Assembly: GCA_011800805.1 (NCBI GenBank)
Contig: MPNW01000057.1
Location: forward strand, 187,384-251,383
Source of the DNA: Hirudo medicinalis
Lineage: Eukaryota; Annelida; Clitellata; Hirudinida; Hirudinidae
Length of the DNA: 64,000 nt
Reading direction: 5' to 3'
Below the pieces are notes generated by a model. It was given only the letters and a program-made list of their open reading frames with translations. It searched no databases and was not told the DNA's origin. A program made the position numbers and the translations under genes. How positions within the stretch are numbered: the stretch's first letter is position 1; every line of letters begins with the position of its first letter. Below are positions 54,903 through 64,000 of the stretch, piece by piece.

Positions 54903-57900
54903 GGATCGACCGGCATTCTATCCTCCTCGCGAAATTTCTGGAAGGGTGTCTTAGAGATTTGTTAATATTAAATTACAGTCCTTTTAAGTCACATTGCAGA
55001 CACTAAGTAAGATTTTGGAAGCAGAGTCTCCAATATTGAATCTTTCCATTAGCGTGCTTTTGTCATCTTTCTCTTTGACAGCTGAAACAACTTTTCTCAT
55101 CCCAAGCAATCAAATTCCTTCCATCAGCATCTCACAAATCGATTTCCACTTTTACGAAATTTTTCAGATAACATTTATGCAAAGCTGACATTTCATGAAT
55201 GACTTTTGATCAGATGCACATCATGGTATTTGCGTAGGAGCTGGTAGCATCATAGAGTAGACTTTGAATGATTTTCAAGGAAAATTTGTAATATTTCATG
55301 GTTGTGTTACAATTTTCTTACAATTCTTGTCCGAATTCTAGGGTTTTTCGTTTAAATCATTGAAATTGGCATGAGGCCTGATTTTGTCTGGATTTACGAT
55401 GAACATCATCTTGTGCACGTCAAGACTGCTTTTGTTTAAGTTTTAAATGATCACCCTTAATCGTAGTGCTTACTTCGTTGATTGTTCAAGTTTTTACCCG
55501 AACGCGTGGCTCCCTAGGTAACTACCTCGAGTAGTCGTGCTCTCTGTCAGCAGGTGCCCCTTCTAAATTGGCCCACTAGTTCGTTCGTTGAGTCGTCAGG
55601 CTGTGAGCTTGGTGGCGTCTCGTCTTTGGTGTAAATAACGCTTCTTTCGCCATGGTCGAACATCTTCGATTGAGTAGTTCTCAAATCACCGGGGTGTCGA
55701 CCGAGCCAGGATTTCATGGATTTGTATGCACCTCTTTCTCGTGCGGAAGTCTTATCTTGCAGGTTCGCGATGGCAACATTCAACCATCTGCCACATTCCA
55801 GCTTGCAAATTTAGGATAAGGTTTGAGCTTCTAATCATTCAGTTTCGCTAATGATTTTCAAGTCCCTTACGCGAGCAGTACTCCTTCCTCTCACGCATTC
55901 GAGTTCCCGTACTGCGTCTGATTTCGTTGGTCTTAATGTCTTTTTTAGGAAAAATATTCGGGTTTCATATGATTTGGTTTCAATTATTGATTTATGTTTT
56001 GCTGCCCATCAGTCCCGAGCGATTTCTTCTCTTTGGGAGCGATGAACCCGGAGATTTGATTCCTGATAGGACTTGTGCGTCTTAAATAATTTATGTCGGT
56101 ACCAGTACTTTGGTTCGTCATATTTTGTGCGAATTTGATCGTTTTTTGAAATACATTTCAAGGGGTTTTCATTTCGTTCACTTTCAGTAGAATTAAGTAA
56201 GGTCGATCGTCGTCGTAGTAACCAGGACCTAGAGATTCTATTACGATTGTGCTGCATGATTCGAACACACTTAGCTGAATTTGTTCGCTTACACCTCATA
56301 TCGTCGATTACGTAATGCAATAAGTAGGTTAGCAATAGTTCGACATTAATCCTCTCCACCCCTCGAGTTCGATTCTTGAAAATGCACATCCAAATTGCTT
56401 TGTACACGTTTTCGCTCTGTGGTGCCAGTTACATAGCCACAGTCGACACAGCTCTCTGTTTTTCCGGGCTGACAGCTTTTGATGCCCTGGGAATTCGCCT
56501 TCACAATGGTTCGACATTCCAGTTCATGTCGGTCGGATTCCGATAAAATTCATCAAATTCTGATTGTTCGCTTTGTGAGCGGGATCCATTTGTATAAATA
56601 GAACTTTTTAGCTTAATAAAGTTTCGTGTTTTTCTTTTCGAAAAAAAAAATTGGACTAGGGACGACCATTATAATCCCCATATTTTTCTGCGCCTGGCTT
56701 GAAGGTTCCCACGTTTTAGTGGTACCACGGGCTAACGACTAGGTCCTTGAAGAGAAAAAAAGCAAACAATCCATCAATCTAGGCTAGGGAGACGACAGGT
56801 TTCCTGATGAGGAGACAAAGAAGACTAATTGATTTTCGTTGGATTCCAGGCAATCCAGGTTACCGGAAGCTTCCACATTTGCCAGCTCGAGGGGAGACTC
56901 GAGTTTTTAGGACTTAATTTGCTACACTTCACAGTGCTCTTCCGAATCTTAGAAGTGATCCGACTGTCTCACGCTACGCCTAGAGAGTCATTTGTCTTGG
57001 TCCCGTGATGTTGAGATCTGGTTGTCATTTCTCTGTAACAGTATTCATAAAGCAGTTTAACAAAAAGTAAATAAAATTTAAGAGGCTGACTTTTATAATT
57101 ATTTATGTTAATGGCGGATGTAGTTTCGGGAGGGATATCACAAATATTGAAGTGCGTTACTGTTGGTGCACGAGCGTCGAAACTTTTTAGACTTTTGTAA
57201 TTTCACGTACGATTCGATCCAAGGAAGTTCCCGCTCAGGTTTACCGTCTTTCCGTGAAATTTTTCCGTAAGTAAAAAGTGAATAATTCAAACACAAATCT
57301 TCTGCCGCAGGAGTAAATTTTAATTATCTTTTGAAATTCTTGTCGAAAGTGAAAGTGAAACTCTGTTTCAGCTGAAATTATGATATATTATTCATCATGA
57401 AATGATTAACAAGGGAACATGTGGTCGAGTGACGATGTGCTCTTGTCGCGACGTTATCTAGATTGTGAACTGAATGTGATTTCTCATTTCACCGGCCTAG
57501 TTAAATTAATATCTGAATCTACGACACCTGCAATGCATGAATCATAAATTGGTCATATAAAAATGAGACCAAAGTTCAACTGCAATCCATCTGTTTGGTG
57601 TCTGCCTACCAGAGTTAAAAATTGTAATGTGAACGTATTATCTTATTGCTTATTCCAATCATTTCCACATTTAAGACCCTGCCCTTCACTAACGCTTAGT
57701 TATCTATCCGCTTCTGAGTGCTCGATAGAAATCCATAACACATAATGCAGCTCTTTCCTAAATGTTTTAAACCCTGTTTCTCTTTCAAAACATTTGAATT
57801 TAATAATTAACAAAAATACTCCCGATGTTAAACAGTAGAATAACACAATTTCACAGCTCAATTTCTCAGGGCTATTTTCTGGTTGCTTCCAATCACTCTG

Positions 57901-58730
57901 CTGCATTTTTATGAGCTTTTATGCTGTGAGAATATTTAGTCACAACATAATTTCCCCACACCGCAGTCTGACTGCAGTTTTCAGATTCTTATAAATTTGC
58001 TGATAAAAAAAATATTAAACAAAAAATAATAAAATAAAATAATATAACTAAAAGAAGTTTTCAGAATCGTTAATCCCATCAAGATATGGGATTGCATATC
58101 CGTAGTTAGCAAAGACATGCGGCAATTAAGCGGCCTGCTTGAAAAGTGTGCTCGCTACCCAGGTAGTTAATTAACAAATTAAGCACCCCGACACAAGACG
58201 ATTTACGTCTTCAAGTCCTACCTCAAAAGTCCTCTATCGCCAAGGCGTGTGATTATGCCTTGACGGGTTTCTTCTCAGGGCAGCCTTTGAGGCGTGGCTT
58301 TCCCAGACTCGTGTCTGGCGCGTGGCTCTCAGTCCCGCAATGAGGATATGTTGTTGAAGAATTATGAGAAAACTGCTTCTTTGTGTTTCAATGCTTCGAA
58401 GCGATTAAAGTGCACCGGAGCTTTTGAAGGCACACAGAGTCAACTACAGATGTAACGGGAGCTACAAATTGCTTGATTGGCTTATGCACCACGTAGCGAA
58501 AGGTATGTAGCTAGGAGTCTTGTACTCATTCTTACTTCGCACAAATCGTTCCCGACTTTTTGACGACAGCCGTCAAGTACATGCGAGGGTTTTTTTAATG
58601 TAAACAACAACAACGGCGAACCAGCTCGCAAGATCCTCCTATCAGAGCCTCCTGGCTGGTCAAGTGGGCGGAGTTCTCCCATGGAACGAGAGCAACGCGA
58701 CACCGAAAACTTTGCTTGACGACGACTATC
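54903..58730. other. Intergenic, possible retroelement remnant
   Basis: About 3.8 kb between the Na+/K+-ATPase stop and the HES regulatory region. The left part includes the ATPase 3' UTR (an ATTAAA at 54967-54972 is the first candidate signal). From about 55500 to 56650 base composition is less AT-rich; its end has TATAAATA (56595-56602), AATAAA (about 56616) and a ten-A run (about 56641), an order seen at the end of LTRs or retrocopies. No protein domain was recognised and no second repeat copy was found. Confidence 0.4.
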
Positions 58731-58733
58731 GAG

Positions 58734-58741
58734 CGTGAGAA
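58734..58741 (+). promoter_or_regulatory. Su(H)/CSL binding site
   Basis: CGTGAGAA is an exact match to the YGTGRGAA consensus of the Notch effector Su(H)/CSL, about 400 bases upstream of the HES-family ATG. A second near-match AGTGGGAA (first base off) is at 58781-58788. HES/E(spl) genes are classic Notch targets, so the site is plausible. Confidence 0.45.
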
Positions 58742-58982
58742 ATACTACGAGAGACAGGAAATAATGTTCGCCTCTGATCGAGTGGGAATATTCAAGTGTC
58801 GTGCTGCAACTCGACTGTTGTTGTGACTTCGGATCATCGCTGTCCTCGTCTCCTGCTTTCAACGGCCTGGAATGTTCAACTTCCTTCCTCTCCGCGACTC
58901 GAGCAAACGTCCAATCTGCCGATAAAACTTCTGTTAACTTTCGCACGCCCATCTCGAAACAAAAGACATCTTCGGAGCGCTT

Positions 58983-58990
58983 GGCACGCG
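58983..58990 (+). promoter_or_regulatory. Hairy-type C-box
   Basis: GGCACGCG matches the first eight bases of the Hairy/E(spl) target GGCACGCGAC. It lies about 70 bases before the TATA box of a gene in this same family, which would fit negative autoregulation. Confidence 0.4.
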
Positions 58991-59052
58991 TTTAAGAACC
59001 GTGCGTTTGTCGAACTTCGCATGAAACGATAAGCGTTATTCACTTCTTCACA

Positions 59053-59060
59053 TATAAAGG
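59053..59060 (+). promoter_or_regulatory. TATA box of the HES-family gene
   Basis: TATAAAGG, 84 bases upstream of the ATG at 59137. The resulting 5' UTR would be about 55 bases, usual for compact HES genes. Confidence 0.6.
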
Positions 59061-59136
59061 CCAAGACCTTCCGAAAACGCCTTCATGGTTTCGCGCTAAT
59101 TCGAGTCGAGTTGCCGAATCGTCTGCTGTTCTGATC

Positions 59137-61659
59137 ATGACGACTTCACCGAAGGTTGTTTCCTCGACTTCTAACGCAGAGATGAGGAAGGTGAGTGTTC
59201 TGCCCCAATTTCCAATTATTTTCCAAAACCTTTCGTTTTGAATGAAGATCAAGAAACCATTGATTGAAAGAAAGAGAAGAGAAAGAATTAACCACTCGCT
59301 GGCCGAACTCAAGATGTTGGTTCTTGAAGCAAGAAATAAAGACGTGAGATTTGCATTTCGTGAACTTCCTAAGAATTAGCTTTTATAATATAAAAGATAA
59401 TACCTATAATATAAAAGATAATATCTGTGCTGATACTAAGTTTCACGTCTGCTCGTTCGATGTTTTCCCTTTCTCCAGTGACATATAATTGTTCGAGATC
59501 TTCCTATCATTTTACCTGCCGACCTAAACCTTCTAACTTTCCTTGGGCTGGTTGATTTACCTCTTTCCCTTAATTTGGCTCTGGTGACGAATGGGCTCCC
59601 TGGAGAAAATGACTTAGGTTCGGTCCTTCATTCCTTTTCGAATGTTCCAGTAATTCAAAACCTGTGTTTGTGAATATTAATGTCTTACGTGAAGCAGATA
59701 CCAGCCTCTTTTAAATTTCCTTTAAATCAATAAAAGCTAATCTAGATGTAGAATTCATAAATAATGTCCAGTGTAAGTCACGAACTTGTTCTAATTCTCG
59801 CATCTCAGTTAAAATGACACTTTTCGTAATGCAAAAACAAAATATTCAAACAATTCAAATATTTGCTAAGAAAACAACGTTAAATTGTTTCCTTGGTGAT
59901 TTAAGGCATCATTCTCAGATGTAATGATGCTCCAATAGCTCGGGTTGGGTTTCTGCTGGGACCCAATTTTGAGAATTCTCCTTGTTTTGCGCCGATGTCA
60001 ATCCAAAGTCTCAAGTTCACTTTCCCACCGATAACCCAATAATGTGATTACATTAATAAAATCCAGCAAATGGATGAGTTGCTGTTTCATGAAGTCCTTT
60101 CATCTTCAAAATAAACGCTGGATCTCATTCGGCGAACCACGTAAAGGCGAATTTGCTTTTGAATTGCAGATGGCGGCGAATTAAATATCACTTCATGGAG
60201 TTGGTTTTAAAGTTTCGAATAATTTGAGACAAGCATAACCTGACTGCAATAATTGTTATTTAAATATTAATTTTATTATAAGTTACTTATGGAATAATTA
60301 CTTAAAGAAAAATTGAATTTTCTTGAAAACTAAAAGTGTAATGTGAAAAGGAATATTATTCTATTAAAAACCTAGACCTGAAAATTGATTTATAGCTTAA
60401 TATTTCTTAAAAGTTACGATGCCATTCACCCTTGGAGCTATTTTCCCTCACGATCCTCCTGGCTGTGGCCTTTACTTGCTCTGGTAATAAAATGGTAGTA
60501 ATTTATTAATTACTTAGTAATAGATACTGGCATTTGTTATTTTAACAAATTTGCTATATTTATATTTCATCGAGCAAGATAGGCAGCTCTCCTGAGTGAA
60601 ATAATTTTGGGGAATTTTAAATGCTGAACGACGACAATCAGGTTGTACGTGGCTTCTTGCAGACAAGGAGTTTTTGAAACAAAGGCACGCAAAATAATTC
60701 CCACAAAGAGAAAAAAAAACCACTCACACTTTTGTCACATGATGTCACTTAAATGGAATATTCCTTATGATTCAAAATATCACAGACTATTCATGTTTTA
60801 TTCGATTTTGTCAAATTTTATTTTTAGCTTTATTTGAATTATTTTTTTTTTGAAAAGGCATTCAATTTAAGAATAATAAGAAAATCCTTGTTCAATATTT
60901 AAGTAAGCTAAAGTTTCATTGAAACAACGCAATGGATGACTTTTTTTAATAGTTTTAAGTGAACTTTGGTTCTTTGTTTTTGCGAGCAAAAGTCTACTTC
61001 CATCCAAGATAATTTATTAAAGCGAAATAAATTTCACTAAGCATGAAATTTCACTTTTCAATCAGGAGTCCTGTTATTCGAAAATGGAGAAGGCGGACAT
61101 ATTGGAGATGACCGTTGAACACTTGAAGGAACTTCAGACGAGGCGATCAGCTGAGAACGCGACAACCCAGGGGGATGCTTTGCATGCCTTCGTAGCGAAA
61201 GATTACCACTTTGAAGGAGCAAGAGACGTGGGATTGCTGATGGTGGCTGAAGGGAACCAACCATCCGAGCATCCTTCTCATCTACTTCTGGGGTACACCG
61301 AATGCATTCAGCGCGTCATCGAGTGTCTTGGAAGCATCGACCTCAAAGACTCCGTACGACAGTCTCTCATCAGACACCTGAAGAACCACATGTCCACTCA
61401 GTTGAGTCCAATCAGCTGTTCAGCTTCGCGTCAATCAATCCGAAGCAATCAAAAGTCCTACAAGAATCGTAAGAACCAGGTAACTGGTGACTTAGGCACC
61501 AACAAACTTCAGTATCGACTCAACCATATTTGCCTTCAAAGCAGTCACTCGACGAACGATTTTGATTCTCCCCCAAATTCGTGCGATCGGCAACGATCGC
61601 CTTCCTTTGGCAGATTATTTTATGAGAATCCTGTTTGGAGACCTTGGAGCACTTGTTAA
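59137..61659 (+). CDS. Hairy/Enhancer-of-split (HES) family bHLH-Orange repressor
   Basis: Three exons: 59137-59190, 59248-59343, 61066-61659; 247 residues, all phase 0. The bHLH (about 19-75) has the family-defining Pro in the basic region (KKPLIERKRRERIN) and helix 2 KMEKADILEMTVEHLKEL. The Orange domain lies at about 123-160 (LLLGYTECIQRVIECLGSID). The C-terminal WRPW tetrapeptide (241-244) recruits the Groucho/TLE corepressor, but here three residues (STC) follow it, whereas it is usually the very end. The protein represses neural or segmental genes, commonly downstream of Notch (family knowledge). The two bHLH introns (59191-59247 and 59344-61065) interrupt the bHLH as in other HES genes. 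Upstream Su(H), C-box and TATA candidates support Notch control. Assignment to hairy, deadpan, E(spl) or HES2-like cannot be made by eye. Confidence 0.94.
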
Positions 61660-61961
61660 TTGTTTTGTTGTTTCGTCCATTGAATTGTGTGTCACTTTGT
61701 TTCGTGACGAGGAAACTTCTCGCATCGAATAAGATTCGAAGCAACTCCAAATCAACAAAGCATTTGCGGCTCAAATTTTGTTTGAATTTGATAAACTCTG
61801 GCATGATCTCCTGCGGTTGCTTGTCTCTCACTGGTGGACCGATGAACAATGTAACTTAATATGTTGTTTTTTTGATAAACTTTTTTGAACCTGCATGTTG
61901 TAAAATAATATTTTTGTCCGAAAAAAGACGTTTTCAACTAAAATTCAAAAGTTCGTATTCA

Positions 61962-62372
61962 ATGGAGAGAATTTGCCTGAAGATAGCTAGAAATTCTGCC
62001 ATGAGCTTTGCCATGTCAAACGTAAGTACGTCTGCGCCTCTTCGTGGGGTGCCAAAGGAGAAGTTCGTGAAGCCATTGTTATTGGACGAGGGGCTGCTGC
62101 TTGTAGAAATTAAGTTCTCGGATCTCAATAGCTGTCATTTTCTAGGCTGAATTCAATTTCATCTGCCGGAGAAGGTGGTGAATATGACCAATTGATCATT
62201 GAATACCGTTATTCTCTCACAAGATAACTTCTTTTTTCGATCTGACTCGCTATATTACTGGCGAAAAGTAGTTTCTTCTGGGGAAGTTATTTTCGACTCA
62301 AGTGAGTTGGATGATTTGAATCGGTTTCATGAGACGCTCAAAGAAATTAAGAGAGAGAAAAAATCGTCATGA
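61962..62372 (+). pseudogene. Partial copy of the downstream coiled-coil gene
   Basis: Starts with ATG and an open frame of 62 codons to a stop at about 62150, containing LRGVPKEKF, which resembles RGVPKQETM at the start of the next gene's exon. At its end (62330-62372) it repeats the last exon end of that gene almost exactly: RFHETLKEIKREKKSS before the stop versus RFHETLKEIKSRKKSS, and the bases after the stop also agree for about 20 positions. The whole coiled-coil middle is missing. It could be a degenerate tandem copy or a short paralogue whose two halves are joined by splicing; no clean splice joining them was found. Confidence 0.5.
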
Positions 62373-62791
62373 AATATAAAATTTACAACATTTATTATTA
62401 ACCTCGACCACATTTTGTTATTTTACCGTTTTGAGTTCGACACGTTAACTGCGTTTCAAGTCTTGAATAAAAAAATACTATTTTTAGGTGTTTCATGAAT
62501 TACATTAAATTACTTATAATTTTGATATTTTTATTCTTCTGGTTGCACTTGAACCCCCACAACTGCAAAACTGTTATCTAAATACATTTAAAAGTGGATT
62601 CCTCAACGTTTGTTTAATTAAAGCCCGAAATTGTGACGTTTGAGAATTTGATTTGAAAACATTGTTTTGGGTTTTGTTAAAAAATTAAATGAACGAACAA
62701 TTTCCTAAATCATCGCAGTGATTACTATGTGTTATCAATAACTATTTAATTTACATTTGATTTAATTTCAAATCTGTTAATAAATTCGCAG

Positions 62792-63695
62792 AGGCGTTCC
62801 TAAGCAGGAGACGATGGAAATGGTGGCTCTTCGGGAGAGGGTTAGGACAATGGTTCGGCTGTTGAGTGACTGTAAAGACGTGATTTCACAAAATGTTCAG
62901 GAGAGGAATGTTCTACTGGAGAGAATAAAATATTTAGAAGGCAAATCAAAGAACGATGAAGCTCATAATCACACGAATGACACTGAGTTGAAATGGCTTC
63001 AAAAAGCCAAAAGATATAAAACGAAAATAAATCATTTGCAAAAATTCATCAAAAGACAAAAAAGAGACCTCAGATTGGCTCGATACTTGAACAAGCGCCT
63101 ATTCGAACATTACCTTAAACTTTATCAAAACACGAAATATGGTCACAGAACTGGTTTCAAAGTAAATTATAAAGATAAACTTTCTAAGGCAGAGTCCCCA
63201 CCACGCAAAGCAGAGAATCGAGTATTTAATGAACTGTCGGAAGAAAGCAGTGAGGATTCGTTGGTGATTCCTCAAAAAGTGAGGAATGCAATTTGGAACA
63301 AAAAGCGGCCAAATGCAAATAATAAGGGCAGTCAGGAATTGGACCTTCACCGTAGAAATTTTGAGAACACCAGAAGAAGGCGGGAAAACGGAGGGAGTTT
63401 ACTTCAGACAAATGCCAAAAAAACTCACTCCACATCTCCGTGTTCTAAAAATAGCATTGAAGACGATGACAAAGATGAGGGACAATCGGAAGTTTCTCTT
63501 CCCGAGACTCCAGCTTCCCTCATGGACTTGTTGACATTTGAGAAGACTCCTCCGAGACTTTCGACGAGTCCTCTTGGTCTCGAAATTTTCAAAGGTTTGA
63601 GCGACCAAAAAGCCTTGGCAAGCAAACAGTTGGACGCTTTGTATCGGTTTCATGAGACGCTCAAAGAAATTAAGAGCAGAAAAAAATCGTCATGA
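62792..63695 (+). CDS. Coiled-coil protein of unknown function
   Basis: Open after a good acceptor (AATTCGCAG, phase 2) to the stop at 63693-63695. The first ATG is at 62814 and gives 293 residues. Residues about 1-110 are strongly helical and coiled-coil-like (ALRERVRTMVRLL, QNVQERNVLLERIKYLEGK, KINHLQKFIKRQKRDLRLA), followed by a basic, Ser-rich, disordered middle and a conserved-looking end (FKGLSDQKALASKQLDALYR, then FHETLKEIKSRKKSS). A nuclear or cytoskeletal scaffold role is possible but not shown. Whether translation starts at 62814 or in an upstream exon is open: the phase-2 acceptor implies a preceding exon, but none upstream ends in a fitting phase. Confidence 0.6.
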
Positions 63696-63894
63696 AAAAT
63701 AAAATTTTCAATACTTCAAATCATTGAAATGTGTCGGAATAAAATGTTTTTGTTGCATTAAACACGTTCTTGCTTCTATAATAATTCTATAATTTGCATG
63801 CGTAGAAATTGCCGTCAAAATATTTATTTGAGAAAAGGGAAAAATGTGATTTGTAAAGACACTCAATTCTTATTGTTGTGACGCCATATTCGAG

Positions 63895-63902
63895 TATAAA
63901 AG
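63895..63902 (+). promoter_or_regulatory. TATA box of a gene running off the right edge
   Basis: TATAAAAG in the context TTCGAGTATAAAAGGACTGG. It is followed by a six-base inverted repeat (GGACTG-GGGGAA-CAGTCC) and a G-run of ten. No coding sequence begins before the window ends. Confidence 0.5.
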
Positions 63903-64000
63903 GACTGGGGGAACAGTCCGCGGGGGGGGGAAGTTAGAGTTCGAGAAGGATTGCGGGTTTGACGATATTGCAGGCGATTACGTACTTCGGAGATATTAGC

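Noticed and set aside
58482..58952. 157-codon open frame on the minus strand
   Set aside because: It lies across the upstream regulatory region of the HES gene, has no domain or splice context, and both strands are open because the DNA is less AT-rich there.

Overview
The window is nuclear DNA of an animal, AT-rich and intron-rich, read here from sequence alone. All recognisable genes are metazoan: a paired-class homeobox, a Hairy/Enhancer-of-split bHLH repressor, a Na+/K+-ATPase alpha subunit, a SORBS-type three-SH3 adaptor, a TM9SF protein and a twin-CDGSH protein. The SUEL-lectin + CUB + transmembrane gene at the left end resembles proteins I associate with arthropods, so my best guess is an arthropod or another ecdysozoan. 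This is inference. Coding exons were joined by hand from GT/AG sites and reading phase, and every junction given below keeps the frame unless stated. UTRs were not mapped.

Layout, left to right. 1756-9512 (-): SUEL lectin/CUB single-pass membrane protein, six exons. 12361-15147 (+): Ig/EGF-like/Ig single-pass membrane protein, twelve exons, divergent from the first gene across about 2.8 kb. 15559-22097 (-): TM9SF2/4-type nonaspanin, seventeen exons, convergent with the Ig gene so that the 3' ends probably overlap; its large intron holds a decayed LINE. 23692-29789 (-): SORBS/CAP-like adaptor whose last SH3 domain carries an apparent one-base frameshift. 30-36.8 kb: gene-poor, with a tRNA-derived SINE-like unit and an orphan signal-peptide exon. 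36868-41687 (+): Prrx-like homeobox gene with a 3.6 kb intron. 42.1-42.6 kb: 5'-truncated LINE. 43823-44322 (-): twin-CDGSH iron-sulfur protein. 44.6-45 kb: tRNA-like sequence with an expanded D-loop, then the end of a hAT-type transposon. 49298-54902 (+): complete Na+/K+-ATPase alpha in twenty exons. 58.7-61.7 kb (+): HES/E(spl) gene with plausible Su(H), Hairy and TATA sites. 61962-63695 (+): a coiled-coil gene of unknown function preceded by a short partial copy of itself. A TATA box near the right edge suggests that another + strand gene starts there.

The genes do not form a pathway; this is ordinary animal synteny of membrane proteins, an adaptor and two developmental regulators. A recurrent theme is ATC/GAT trinucleotide repeats in introns, which in two membrane-protein genes lie in or against exons encoding Ile-rich transmembrane segments. 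I found no gene cluster that looks like a new biological system. The items most worth a second look are the SH3 frameshift, the partial tandem duplication at 62 kb, the tRNA-like element with D-loop expansion, and the Cys-rich tail of the CDGSH protein.
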